Shown here in pieces: positions 1 through 8,435 of a DNA stretch of 24,582 nucleotides. Both the position numbers and the translations under genes were made by a program. Origin of the DNA: an uncultured Hyphomicrobiales bacterium (GTDB lineage Bacteria > Pseudomonadota > Alphaproteobacteria > Rhizobiales > CAJQND01); assembly GCA_905479595.1 (NCBI GenBank), contig CAJQND010000145.1, forward strand, positions 1 through 24,582, given 5' to 3'. The notes below the pieces were generated by a model. The model had not been told where the DNA came from and searched no databases. It worked only from the letters and a program-made list of their open reading frames with translations. Positions within the stretch are counted from its first letter, which is position 1. Each line of letters opens with the position of its first letter.

Positions 1-878
1 TGGACCGTATCAAGCGGCAGCACCGCAACATCACGTTTCAACAAAATTGATTTAACTGTCTCTGTTCGCTTCGCAAATTCCGCTTTGAAGCTCTTTTGTA
101 AGGCCGCATCGCCGGAATTGATTTCAAGCTGCATTTCCCCATCTCCTGCAACAAGCCGCCCGGCTTCGGGTAATTCCGCTTCCAGAGGGTCAAAAACAAA
201 TGCGACAATGACGTCGTTATGCCTCGCGAGCCTGGTCAGAAGCTCTTTGGTCTTAACATCGGCCCCGTTCATATCGCTGATAACGCAAACCAAAGCGTCG
301 TGTGACACAAGGCGGCTTGCCTGTTCCAATGCGGCATTCAATTGCCCAGGCACAGATTTTGGTTTCCCTTTGAATGAAAGCGCTTGGTTAAATTCAACGA
401 CAGTCTTCAGCAACCTCATCACTGATTTCGAGGATCTATTTGGGCGGATTTCAGAGATAGTTTCATCGTTGAAAACAATGCCGCCAACCCGGTCGCCCTG
501 GTCCAGAACACGCCAAGCTCCAATAGCTGAGGCTTCGGCGGCAGTTACCGATTTCATTGATTTCTTTGAGCCGAAAAACATCGCGATGCGTTGATCAATT
601 ACGAAAATGGCGGGCCTGTCCCGCTCTTCAGTATAAACGCGCACATGCGGCTCCCTGAGCCGGGCAGTTACTTTCCAGTCTATGTTTCGCGTGTCGTCAC
701 CTGGCAGGTAGGTCCGGATCTCTTCAAAATTCAGCCCACGGCCACGCAGCCTGGATGCTTTTTGGCCAGAGAGAAGGGAGTGAATTGGCTGGCGCGGCAA
801 AAACGAAAATCCCTGCGCCTGATGTTTCATCCGGATCAGGCTGGCCAAGTCCGTATATGCACCGGGCTCAATGGTCAC
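1..878 (-). CDS. DUF58 domain-containing protein, 3' end cut off by the window
   Basis: About 292 codons are visible and the frame runs off the left edge, so the C-terminus is missing. The reading frame is open from a GTG at 876-878 that overlaps the TGA of the upstream MoxR gene (GTGA), which suggests translational coupling. Residues about 45-68 carry the DUF58 signature: Arg and Gly, then EEIRTYLPGDDTRNIDW. The rest resembles a von Willebrand A-like fold, with a DxR stretch in FVIDQRIAMFF and the strand VCVISDMNG. DUF58 proteins are regularly encoded next to MoxR ATPases and vWA/Bat proteins and are thought to act with them in assembly or maturation of envelope proteins. Their biochemical role is not established. 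Family members are about 290-320 residues, so only a short tail should be missing. Further genes of the cluster (DUF4159, vWA proteins) may lie to the left. Confidence 0.9.
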   Translation of the reverse strand, partial: MTIEPGAYTDLASLIRMKHQAQGFSFLPRQPIHSLLSGQKASRLRGRGLNFEEIRTYLPGDDTRNIDWKVTARLREPHVRVYTEERDRPAIFVIDQRIAMFFGSKKSMKSVTAAEASAIGAWRVLDQGDRVGGIVFNDETISEIRPNRSSKSVMRLLKTVVEFNQALSFKGKPKSVPGQLNAALEQASRLVSHDALVCVISDMNGADVKTKELLTRLARHNDVIVAFVFDPLEAELPEAGRLVAGDGEMQLEINSGDAALQKSFKAEFAKRTETVKSILLKRDVAVLPLDTV

Positions 879-1846
879 GGCACTGCAACCTGGGTCGCGA
901 TCTCTTTAATGATTTCGTCTGCGCCAATACCGTCAGCATTCGCCTCATAGGACAAGATTAACCTGTGCCGCAAAACATTGTGCAGAACCGCTCTCACATC
1001 ATCAGGCGTTACGTAGTCGCGCCCTTGAAGCCAGGCATGGGTACGCGAGCACTTGTCGAGAGCTAGACCACCACGCGGGCTTGCACCAACCTCAATCCAG
1101 GATTTCAGTTTCTCCGAATATCTTTCAGGATAGCGAGTCGCGAAAACAAGATCGACAATATAGGTTTCAATTTCTGGAGCAGTGTGAATCGATGCAATCT
1201 GTTTTCTGGCGTCAAAAACTACCTTTTGCGGTAGTGGTTTCACCGCTTTTTTCTTGCCCGTTGAAGGGCTATTTTCTGATCGGACCAGCCGGATGATATC
1301 GCCTTCGGCTTCTTCAGTGCCGTAGTTGATCATTATGTGCATCAAAAAGCGATCCATCTGCGCTTCAGGCAGAGGATAAGTACCTTCCTGTTCGATCGGG
1401 TTTTGGGTTGCCATGACCATAAAAAGGTCTGGCATTTTATGGGTAGACCCGGAAACAGTTACTTGCCGTTCTTCCATCGCCTCCAGGAGAGCTGCCTGAA
1501 CTTTGGCCGGCGCTCGGTTTATCTCATCTGCGAGAATGATGTTCCCAAAGATTGGACCGGGTTGAAACTTGAACTCCCCCTTGCCGCCTGAAGAGAAATA
1601 AACCTCAGAACCGGTGACATCAGAAGGCAACAAATCTGGCGTGAACTGAATTCGGCTAAAATCGGCAGCTAAATTCTTCGCCAGGCTTTTGATGGCGCGG
1701 GTTTTTGCCAGCCCCGGCAACCCCTCAATGAGCAAATTCCCGTCGGCCAGCAGACCAATAATGATGCGGTCAATAACTTCAGATTGCCCAATGATTGACG
1801 TCTCCATGCGGGCTTTCAATTCACGAATTTCATCAAGTGTGGTCAT
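875..1846 (-). CDS. MoxR family AAA+ ATPase
   Basis: A 323-residue AAA+ ATPase of the MoxR subfamily, a chaperone-like group that works with vWA and DUF58 partners. Visible motifs are the Walker A variant GLPGLAKT at about residues 42-49, Walker B ILADEINRAP with Asp-Glu at 107-108, and the subfamily hallmark MATQNPIEQEGTYPLPEAQ followed by MDRF in the sensor region. The C-terminal helical part includes SPRGGLALDK and DVRAVLHNVLRHR, also typical. I chose the ATG at 1844-1846 (protein begins MTTLDEIREL) over an upstream in-frame TTG at 1874-1876, because family members start near this point. AGGA lies 11 bases before the ATG, a somewhat long spacing. The gene overlaps the DUF58 start by four bases and clearly forms an operon with it. 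The substrate protein cannot be read from the sequence. Confidence 0.95.
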   Translation of the reverse strand: MTTLDEIRELKARMETSIIGQSEVIDRIIIGLLADGNLLIEGLPGLAKTRAIKSLAKNLAADFSRIQFTPDLLPSDVTGSEVYFSSGGKGEFKFQPGPIFGNIILADEINRAPAKVQAALLEAMEERQVTVSGSTHKMPDLFMVMATQNPIEQEGTYPLPEAQMDRFLMHIMINYGTEEAEGDIIRLVRSENSPSTGKKKAVKPLPQKVVFDARKQIASIHTAPEIETYIVDLVFATRYPERYSEKLKSWIEVGASPRGGLALDKCSRTHAWLQGRDYVTPDDVRAVLHNVLRHRLILSYEANADGIGADEIIKEIATQVAVP

Positions 1847-2179
1847 CAAATTTAGTATCCTGTTTGGATGTCGCAACAGACGAGAGTGAATGTATTCAGT
1901 TCTACGCTCGTTTTCACATCCGACTTTGAGTCACAAAGAGTAAATGAACATAACTCCCCATCAATTCCAATAAACTTTTATGAAATACAAACTGTTTCCT
2001 TGATAACAACTCGAACGATGAATTAATTTACTGTTGAAAATCATATCTATTTGAATTCAACGCCAGACAAGTATGACCAAAAGCGGGGGCTGGTTTATTA
2101 AACCTTGGTGGTTGGCTAACTGGTTGCGTCTGTTGATCAAGCCTTCCGGCACCATCATTTTTCCTGTAATTTTGCCAGA
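1847..2179. other. Divergent intergenic region without a gene
   Basis: This 333-base A+T-rich stretch separates the leftward moxR-DUF58 genes from the rightward metallo-hydrolase gene and must hold promoters for both. I found no convincing -35/-10 pair on either strand, no long inverted repeat and no coding signal. Around 1999 a TTGATA is followed 17 bases later by TTAATT, which is too weak a pair to call a promoter. Confidence 0.5.
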
Positions 2180-2917
2180 ATGATGAACCGTATTTCTGAG
2201 ACACAATGGTATCGGGTCAGGCGCATTGGCGATGATGTGACGTTGATCGATGAACCATTTATCAAAGAATTCTATCGCTGTAACATCTGGCATGTGCGTG
2301 GCCGGGATAAAGATATGCTGGTCGATAGCGGCATGGGGGTTGTCAGCCTTCGCGAACATGTCCCCTTGGTAACGGAGAAACCCTGCTTGGCCGTCGCCAG
2401 CCATACCCACTTTGATCACATTGGCTGCCATCATGAGTTTAGCGAGCGGGTGATACATCCAGCCGAGGCACAACTCCTCGCCAACCCTACTCGTGCGAAT
2501 ACCTTTGCGGACGACTATGTTACCGACGACATTTTTACCGGCTTACCGCCATTGCCCTACGTATCGACAGAATACTCAATCCGTGCGGCTCCAGCTACGC
2601 GTTTGGTTGAAGATGGAGATGTATTGGATATTGGCGATCGCACATTTGAGGTCATTCACACGCCGGGCCATTCACCTGGCGGTATTGCATTGTGGGAGGC
2701 AGCAACCGGCATCTTGTTTTCCGGTGACATCGTCTATGATGGCCCACTGATCGAAGATACAGACCAGGCTTCTCAAGTCGATTATTTTGCGAGCATGAAA
2801 AGATTGCTCGAATTCCCGGTTCGCCTTGTCCATGGCGGGCATTTTCCAAGTTACAATGGTGAACGGCATCGCTTAATTGTGCGCGCATGGCTTGAGAGTA
2901 AAGAAGCTGGAACCTAA
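2180..2917 (+). CDS. MBL-fold (metallo-beta-lactamase superfamily) hydrolase
   Basis: A 245-residue MBL-fold hydrolase with a complete dinuclear-metal set. It has the HxHxDH motif as H75-T-H77-F-D79-H80, H164 in HTPGHSPGG, D183 in FSGDIVYDG, and H221 in LVHGGHFPSY. There is no signal peptide, so it is probably cytosolic. This superfamily includes lactonases, glyoxalase II, sulfatases and many uncharacterised hydrolases, and the residues seen do not fix a substrate. Two consecutive ATG codons occur at the start and the ribosome binding site is poor, so the second ATG at 2183 is equally possible. The gene stands alone: the next gene begins 221 bases downstream, and upstream lies the divergent region with moxR. 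Confidence 0.88.
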   Translation: MMNRISETQWYRVRRIGDDVTLIDEPFIKEFYRCNIWHVRGRDKDMLVDSGMGVVSLREHVPLVTEKPCLAVASHTHFDHIGCHHEFSERVIHPAEAQLLANPTRANTFADDYVTDDIFTGLPPLPYVSTEYSIRAAPATRLVEDGDVLDIGDRTFEVIHTPGHSPGGIALWEAATGILFSGDIVYDGPLIEDTDQASQVDYFASMKRLLEFPVRLVHGGHFPSYNGERHRLIVRAWLESKEAGT

Positions 2918-3138
2918 TCTTGATCCGCCAGTCACTCAGCCAAAGATAATCAGTTTTTCATCTCCTCAGTAAATTTTGCAACAGAGCCCTATCCAAAACT
3001 CCCCAAGCCATGTAAGGCGTGCCTACCAATTCCTTATATGTTGGGTGAACGCGGCAGACCGCTGCGAAGATACACATCAATTTTGCAGTCTACGCTGTGC
3101 CGGACACCGGCGCAGAACAGTACATCAATGGACAATTC

Positions 3139-4629
3139 ATGATTTCACTTTCCTCCTATCGCCAGGAATGGTTTGGCAATGTCAGAGGCGACCTTCTTGC
3201 TGGATTGGTTGTCGCGCTTGCTCTTATTCCTGAAGCGATTGCGTTTTCGATCATTGCGGGCGTCGATCCAAAGATTGGTCTTTACGCGTCGTTTTCAATC
3301 GCGGTGATTATTGCCTTCACCGGGGGCAGGCCCGGAATGATTTCAGCCGCCACAGCCGCAACGGCGGTTTTGATGGTGACATTGGTAAAAGAACACGGGC
3401 TGCAATATTTGCTGGCAGCGACTGTTCTTGCTGGCCTCATTCAGATTTCCGCAGGCGTTCTGAAACTGGGCTTTATCATGCGCTATGTGTCTAAATCAGT
3501 GATGACAGGGTTCGTGAATGCTCTGGCAATTCTCATCTTTATGGCGCAACTCCCCGAGCTCGACCCACGCAATGTCACATGGCTCACCTATGTTCTCGTC
3601 GGCGCCGGATTAGCCATTATTTACCTGTTTCCTCTTTTGACAAAAGCGATACCCTCTCCATTGTTGACCATCGTTGTACTGACATCCCTGACGGTCTTTT
3701 TTGGATGGGATGTGCGCACAGTGGGCGATATGGGTGTGCTTCCAGATACGCTTCCAGTCTTTCTGATCCCCGATATTCCGCTGACATTGGAAACCCTCCT
3801 GATTATTCTGCCCTATTCAGTTGCGGTTGCCGTTGTTGGTTTGCTCGAAAGTCTGATGACACAAAATATCGTAGACGAGTTGACCGACACCAAAACAAAC
3901 CGCAATCAAGAATGCATTGGGCAAGGCCTTGCCAATACGGCAACAGGGTTTATCGGTGGCATGGCCGGATGCGCGATGATCGGGCAATCGATCATCAACG
4001 TAAAATCCGGAGGCCGCGGGCGGCTATCCTGTTTTGCAGCTGGTGTGTTTTTATTGTTCATGGTCGTAGTGTTAGGGGATTTGGTGCGCATCATTCCCAT
4101 GGCTGCCCTGGTCGCGATTATGGTGATGGTTTCAGTTGGCACATTCAGCTGGTCATCCATAAAGGCGCTGAAAACACACCCCAAATCATCATCCATTGTG
4201 ATGCTCGCAACGGTCGCAGTTGTGGTTTACACACATAACCTAGCCATTGGTGTTCTTGTTGGTGTGTTGCTTTCTGGCATCTTCTTTGCTGGCAAAATCG
4301 CGCAACTGTTCCGCGTTCAAACTGTCCTTTCTGAAAATGGCCGCGAGCGCACCTACATCGTTGAGGGGCAGTTGTTCTACGGTTCAGTTGAGGATTTCAT
4401 GGACGCGTTTGATTTCAAAGAAGCTCTGGACCAAGTTACTATCGATGTGAGCCAAGCCCACATCTGGGATATTTCTTCGGTGCAATCACTCGACATGGCG
4501 GTGCTGAAATTCCGTCGCGACGGCGCTGATGTAAAGATTGTCGGCATGAACAAAGCAACCGAAACCATCGTTGATAAGCTTGCCCTACACGACAAGCCTG
4601 GGGCGATGAATGATCTGATGTTGCACTAA
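3139..4629 (+). CDS. SulP family inorganic anion transporter with STAS domain
   Basis: A membrane permease of the SulP/SLC26 family, which moves sulfate, bicarbonate or related anions. The N-terminal part (to about residue 390) is strongly hydrophobic with 10-14 likely membrane segments. It includes the family stretch GDLLAGLVVALALIPEAIAF and the region VGLLESLMTQNIVDELT...NRNQECIGQGLAN. Residues about 400-485 form a cytoplasmic STAS domain (VEGQLFYGSVEDFMDAF, then TIDVSQAHIWDISSVQSLD). I take the ATG at 3139, which has GGA six bases upstream and puts the first membrane domain at the usual distance. A GTG at 3097 would add 14 atypical residues. The gene ends 14 bases before a universal stress protein gene and is very likely co-transcribed with it. 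Bicarbonate versus sulfate cannot be decided from sequence. Confidence 0.95.
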   Translation: MISLSSYRQEWFGNVRGDLLAGLVVALALIPEAIAFSIIAGVDPKIGLYASFSIAVIIAFTGGRPGMISAATAATAVLMVTLVKEHGLQYLLAATVLAGLIQISAGVLKLGFIMRYVSKSVMTGFVNALAILIFMAQLPELDPRNVTWLTYVLVGAGLAIIYLFPLLTKAIPSPLLTIVVLTSLTVFFGWDVRTVGDMGVLPDTLPVFLIPDIPLTLETLLIILPYSVAVAVVGLLESLMTQNIVDELTDTKTNRNQECIGQGLANTATGFIGGMAGCAMIGQSIINVKSGGRGRLSCFAAGVFLLFMVVVLGDLVRIIPMAALVAIMVMVSVGTFSWSSIKALKTHPKSSSIVMLATVAVVVYTHNLAIGVLVGVLLSGIFFAGKIAQLFRVQTVLSENGRERTYIVEGQLFYGSVEDFMDAFDFKEALDQVTIDVSQAHIWDISSVQSLDMAVLKFRRDGADVKIVGMNKATETIVDKLALHDKPGAMNDLMLH

Positions 4630-4643
4630 GGGAGAAAAGGCCT

Positions 4644-5498
4644 GTGACAACCAAAATTTTAGCGCTGGTGGATAGTTCCATCTATGCACAAAGCGTTTGC
4701 GATCACACGGCATGGATTGCAAAACGTCTCAATGCCTCGGTAAACCTGCTGCATGTTTTGGGCCGACGCGAAGGGGCCGCAACTGGAGATCTTTCAGGCT
4801 CTTTGAAGCTGGGCGCACGGTCAGCGCTATTGGAAGAGCTCGCAACGCTGGATGCACAACGCGCAAAGCTTTCGCAAGCGCAGGGCCATGCGATACTGGA
4901 TGACGCAAAGGCGATAATTGAACGTGCCGGCGTAGGCCCGGTAACCACGCGCCTTCAACATGGCGACTTGCTGGAAGCGGTTGCGGAACTTGAACCGGAA
5001 CTCCGTGTGGTTGTGATTGGCAAACGAGGCGATGGCGCAGATTTTGCCTCAAACCACCTTGGGTCTAATTTAGAGCGCATCGTGCGCACTTCAAAAATTC
5101 CGGTATTTGTCGCCTCGCGCGCTTTCCAGCCGATTTCCAAAATACTCATCGCTTTTGATGGCGGTGACAGCGCTAAACGGGCCGTGGATCGCATTACAGA
5201 AAGCCCATTTTTCGATGCGATGTCTGCTACGTTGAGTTTCGTTGGCACGGAAACGCCTGGGATTCTCACAAAGCTGGAAAAAGCACGCGAACAACTCGCA
5301 GGCGTTGGCCTCGATGTAACGGTGGACATTACCAGTGGCGAACCTGAAAAAGTCCTGGAACACAAAGTGAGCACAGAGAATTTCGGCTTGCTGGTTATGG
5401 GAGCCTATGGTCACAGCCGCATCAGAAGCCTGATTATCGGCTCGCTTACCACGACCATGATCCGGTCGTGCAAAATCCCAATTCTTCTCTATAGGTGA
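4644..5498 (+). CDS. Tandem-domain universal stress protein (UspA family)
   Basis: A 284-residue protein with two UspA domains (about 1-155 and 162-284). The second has a canonical nucleotide-binding signature G-2X-G-9X-G-S: G243-AY-G246, then G256-S257 in GAYGHSRIRSLIIGS. The first has the degenerate form G126-KR-G129 followed by ten rather than nine residues before G140-S141. Only the C-terminal half may therefore bind ATP in the standard way. The start is a GTG at 4644, supported by GGAG nine bases upstream directly after the SulP stop codon. Its position behind the SulP permease suggests a soluble partner or regulator of that transporter. That is inference from gene order, as the family has no fixed partner. 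Confidence 0.93.
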   Translation: MTTKILALVDSSIYAQSVCDHTAWIAKRLNASVNLLHVLGRREGAATGDLSGSLKLGARSALLEELATLDAQRAKLSQAQGHAILDDAKAIIERAGVGPVTTRLQHGDLLEAVAELEPELRVVVIGKRGDGADFASNHLGSNLERIVRTSKIPVFVASRAFQPISKILIAFDGGDSAKRAVDRITESPFFDAMSATLSFVGTETPGILTKLEKAREQLAGVGLDVTVDITSGEPEKVLEHKVSTENFGLLVMGAYGHSRIRSLIIGSLTTTMIRSCKIPILLYR

Positions 5499-5551
5499 GA
5501 AATCTGGCCGTTGGGGCGGGCATCGCAACACCGTATTTCAACCGATGCCTC

Positions 5552-5567
5552 GGTGGGATTACCCACC
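5552..5567. terminator. Short hairpin between convergent genes (weak terminator candidate)
   Basis: A perfect 6-bp inverted repeat, GGTGGG and CCCACC around a 4-base loop, sits in the 72-base gap between the stress-protein gene and the convergent end of the large peptide operon. No T-run follows on either strand, so intrinsic termination here is doubtful. Confidence 0.3.
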
Positions 5568-5570
5568 ATT

Positions 5571-6746
5571 CTACTCAGTCACTTTCAAGCGAAGGATTGT
5601 TCTTGCCAGTGTTTGTGCGCGTGGAACAAATGAGTTGAGTTCAATATATTCATCGGGGCTATGGACGTGTGCACCAACAGGTCCCACGCCGCAAATTGTT
5701 GGCGTGCCAACAGACGCGGTAATGCCAGAATCCGCGCATCCACCGGAAAACTCACCGGCAATCGTGAGGCCGCTGTCGCGTCCCGCTTCAGTATAGAGTT
5801 CGAATATATCAGCGGACCCGGGAGATTGTTCAAGCGGTTTGAACTCGCCTTTAATGATCAAGGATGCAGCTGTGCCGTCGATGAAACTCTGATCAGCAAT
5901 TCTTGTAATTTCGGAGATCAACCAATCGCGGTCTGCGAGTTTGATAAACCGTGTATCGATTTCACATACAGCCTCCGGCGCGACCGTGTTCACCGACTGT
6001 CCTCCTGAAACAAGCCCGACGTTAACTGTGATGCCACGATCGAGATCAGTAATGGCGTGCCAGGCATTTATCTTGTGAGCCATTTCACCAATTGCACTGA
6101 TGCCATCGGAAAAATTGCCGCCGGAATGAGCGGCTTTGCCTGTTATCGCGCATTGAAAAAAGATGCCCCCTTTGCGTCCGGTTACCACATTGCCGCTGAT
6201 ACGGCCTGGTTCAGAATTAAAAACTGCACGGGCATTGGTGGCTTCACGGGCAATGATCGGAGCCGACGAAGGTGACCCGATTTCCTCATCTCCGGTAAAG
6301 AGACCGACAAGCGGTGCCGGGGCGCAACCAAGCTCGGCAAAGGCGGCAAGAACAAATGCGTTCATGACGAGCCCGGCTTTCATATCTGCAACACCTGGAC
6401 CGGTGGCGCGCCCGTCGCTGATGGCAAAAGGTCGCCGCTCAGGTTCACCGCGCGGGAAGACCGTGTCCCGGTGGCCCATTAGAATTATGGGTCGATTACC
6501 ACCATGTGACGCTCCCGACACAGTCGCGCGAAGCGCATCGCCATGGGTTTCAACTGGAATGGTATCACACTGTATGCCGCGGTTTTCGAGGAACTCTTTG
6601 ATCACGTCACCGGCTGCATCTACGCCTTCTTTAAAATAGCTGCCGCTATCGGTATTCACGAGCGCTTCGAGCAGTGAGAGCATTTCCTGCTCGTGTTCTG
6701 CCAACCAAGCCGCAATTACTTTTTCATCTGGTTTTTGCCCAGCCAT
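5571..6746 (-). CDS. M20 family metallopeptidase, glutamate carboxypeptidase-like
   Basis: A 391-residue M20 zinc peptidase closest in style to the glutamate carboxypeptidase (CPG2) group, which removes C-terminal glutamate or other acyl-linked amino acids. Expected metal and catalytic residues are present: H92 in LMGHRDTVF, bridging D121 in GPGVADMKAG, catalytic E154 and ligand E155 in GDEEIGS, E179 in FNSEPGR, and H361 in HVHSPDEYIE. The dimerisation lid lies between E179 and about residue 290, with GKAAHSGG at its start. The ATG at 6746 is chosen because AGAGGA lies six bases upstream; a TTG 18 bases earlier lacks support. There is no signal peptide, so it acts in the cytosol. It is the last gene of the leftward peptide operon, 62 bases after the GGT-like gene. 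Confidence 0.92.
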   Translation of the reverse strand: MAGQKPDEKVIAAWLAEHEQEMLSLLEALVNTDSGSYFKEGVDAAGDVIKEFLENRGIQCDTIPVETHGDALRATVSGASHGGNRPIILMGHRDTVFPRGEPERRPFAISDGRATGPGVADMKAGLVMNAFVLAAFAELGCAPAPLVGLFTGDEEIGSPSSAPIIAREATNARAVFNSEPGRISGNVVTGRKGGIFFQCAITGKAAHSGGNFSDGISAIGEMAHKINAWHAITDLDRGITVNVGLVSGGQSVNTVAPEAVCEIDTRFIKLADRDWLISEITRIADQSFIDGTAASLIIKGEFKPLEQSPGSADIFELYTEAGRDSGLTIAGEFSGGCADSGITASVGTPTICGVGPVGAHVHSPDEYIELNSFVPRAQTLARTILRLKVTE

Positions 6747-6752
6747 ATAATA

Positions 6753-6758
6753 TCCTCT
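6753..6758 (-). promoter_or_regulatory. Ribosome binding site AGAGGA of the M20 carboxypeptidase-like gene
   Basis: AGAGGA on the minus strand lies six bases before the ATG at 6746. It decides this start over the in-frame TTG at 6764. Confidence 0.7.
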
Positions 6759-6808
6759 ATCCAAGCAAATAAAAGTTCGCTTAATCAGCTTTGTCCATGA
6801 CGGCTGAT

Positions 6809-8419
6809 TTATACCGAAATTACCATGCCATCACGGCCGGGATCGGCCCCGCCATCCCATTTGCCTTCAAAATTCCGGAGCGCATGCACTCCGGCAAAAT
6901 TATAACTCCGTGCACTCCTCCGAACCTGGTAACCCATATCAGTCAATCCACGTTCAGTGCGCCGAAGGATCCGGTTTGTGACATCGATCACCTCAGAAGT
7001 AGTGCAGAACCGCGGGGCGGCGGTCGCTTCCTGCGCATTCATTCCAAAGTCGATTACGTTCAAAATTGCCTGAAGCACCCCCATTGTGATGTAGGTGCCA
7101 CCTGGGGCACCTATTACGAGGAACGGCTTGTTATTCTTAAAGATTATGGTGGGGCACATGGCCGAAAAGCGGGCTTTTCCGGGAGTGATTGAACCAGGTT
7201 GCCCTGGGCGGGGGTCGAATACCGCCATGCAACCATTATACATAAATCCCAGTCCGTTGGTGACAACGCCCGATGGCATTCCAAGTGAGTGGGTTAATGA
7301 CACGCAATTACCTGACGCATCCACGACGCTGATGTGGGTTGTATCTTTGGATTCCTTGTCCCCGGAATTCATACGCGGAACACTTGCCTTCATCCCGCGT
7401 TTTATCTCATCTGCCTTACTTGCCGCATAGGACTTTGACGTTAGATGATCGATGGGAATATCTATGAAATTGGGATCGCCTACATGTTTATCTTTATCTG
7501 CAGTTGCGATCTTCATAGCCTCGGAAACAGTTGCCACATATTCACATGAATTATGCCCCATACTGGCTAGATCAAAATTCTCCAGGATGTTGAGCATCTC
7601 GACAAGCATGATCCCACCGCCTGGCGGTTGGTTGGTGGCAATACGATACCCGCGATAATCCCCCCAAAGAGGATCGTTTACCGTTGTGGAAACTTGCGAC
7701 AAATCCTTGGCGGAGAGAATCCCGCCGTTTTCCTCCATGTCGGCAATGATATCGCGGGCAATCTCACCGTTGTAAAAGTCATCAGGGCCATTTTTTTGAA
7801 TACGACGATAGGTCGCTGCGAGATCCTTGTTGACGAGCTTGTGGCCAATTTTATGAAGTTCTCCAGTGCTATTTGCGTAAATCGCTCTGGTTGCTGGAAA
7901 CTTTGTCATGAGTTCAACATAGCCCATGCGTCCTGCAATCGGCGGGTTGTTCCAAAACTCAAAAACGTGGGGGCGGACAAGAAAACCGCTCTCCGCATAC
8001 TCGATCGCTGGCTCCAAAAGATCACTAAGTGACATAGAGCCAAATTTGGTGAGCGCGTTGGCATATGCTTTCAGTGACATCGGGGTGGTAATCGCGCCAT
8101 ACCCACACTCGTTCTCGCGCCCCTTCAGGATAAACCCGAACCCATCGTCAGTTTCACCAACAACACGGTCTTCCCACATGTGCGCGGTCGCCGCGAGGGG
8201 CGCTCGGCCATGAAAATCAATCACTTCATGGGTTTGCGATCCAGGCATGTAGATTTGCATCGACCCAAACCCGGCAATGCCACACATTTGCGGATCAACT
8301 GCCGTTTGCACCAAAGCAGTGGCAACCGCTGCATCTACGGCGTTCCCACCCTTGGCCAATATGTCAGCGCCAGCTTCCACTGCTTCGGGTTGAGGTGCAC
8401 AAATAATGCCATCGGTCAT
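6809..8419 (-). CDS. Gamma-glutamyltransferase family Ntn-hydrolase with altered substrate pocket
   Basis: A 536-residue member of the GGT family, self-processing N-terminal-nucleophile hydrolases. The autoprocessing site is clear: T360 begins TTHISVVDASGN, matching the nucleophile region of known GGTs, and the oxyanion loop GAPGG (G440-G441) is kept. By hand alignment to E. coli GGT, however, most glutamate-binding residues differ. The Arg of DFRE is His70 (DFHGRAP), the Asn of YTLN is Gly (HSLG), Gln-Met-Asp-Asp-Phe is Cys-Met-Ala-Val-Phe, and the Ser-Ser pair is Ser419-Ala420. The substrate may therefore not be a classical gamma-glutamyl compound. The ATG at 8419 is used; it follows the amidase stop by 16 bases. 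No signal peptide is visible, unlike the periplasmic E. coli enzyme, which fits hydrolysis after import. Confidence 0.9.
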   Translation of the reverse strand: MTDGIICAPQPEAVEAGADILAKGGNAVDAAVATALVQTAVDPQMCGIAGFGSMQIYMPGSQTHEVIDFHGRAPLAATAHMWEDRVVGETDDGFGFILKGRENECGYGAITTPMSLKAYANALTKFGSMSLSDLLEPAIEYAESGFLVRPHVFEFWNNPPIAGRMGYVELMTKFPATRAIYANSTGELHKIGHKLVNKDLAATYRRIQKNGPDDFYNGEIARDIIADMEENGGILSAKDLSQVSTTVNDPLWGDYRGYRIATNQPPGGGIMLVEMLNILENFDLASMGHNSCEYVATVSEAMKIATADKDKHVGDPNFIDIPIDHLTSKSYAASKADEIKRGMKASVPRMNSGDKESKDTTHISVVDASGNCVSLTHSLGMPSGVVTNGLGFMYNGCMAVFDPRPGQPGSITPGKARFSAMCPTIIFKNNKPFLVIGAPGGTYITMGVLQAILNVIDFGMNAQEATAAPRFCTTSEVIDVTNRILRRTERGLTDMGYQVRRSARSYNFAGVHALRNFEGKWDGGADPGRDGMVISV

Positions 8420-8435
8420 GGTCTGAGGTCCGTTG

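Noticed and set aside
85..950. Rightward open frames of 169 and 119 codons opposite the DUF58 gene
   Set aside because: They lie antisense to the DUF58 frame, which carries a clear family signature, and their translations resemble no protein family.
6783..6809. AATCAGC/GCTGATT inverted repeat between the GGT-like and M20 genes
   Set aside because: The stem is only 7 bp with a 13-base loop, overlaps the stop codon and has no T-run; it is too weak to call a terminator or regulatory hairpin.
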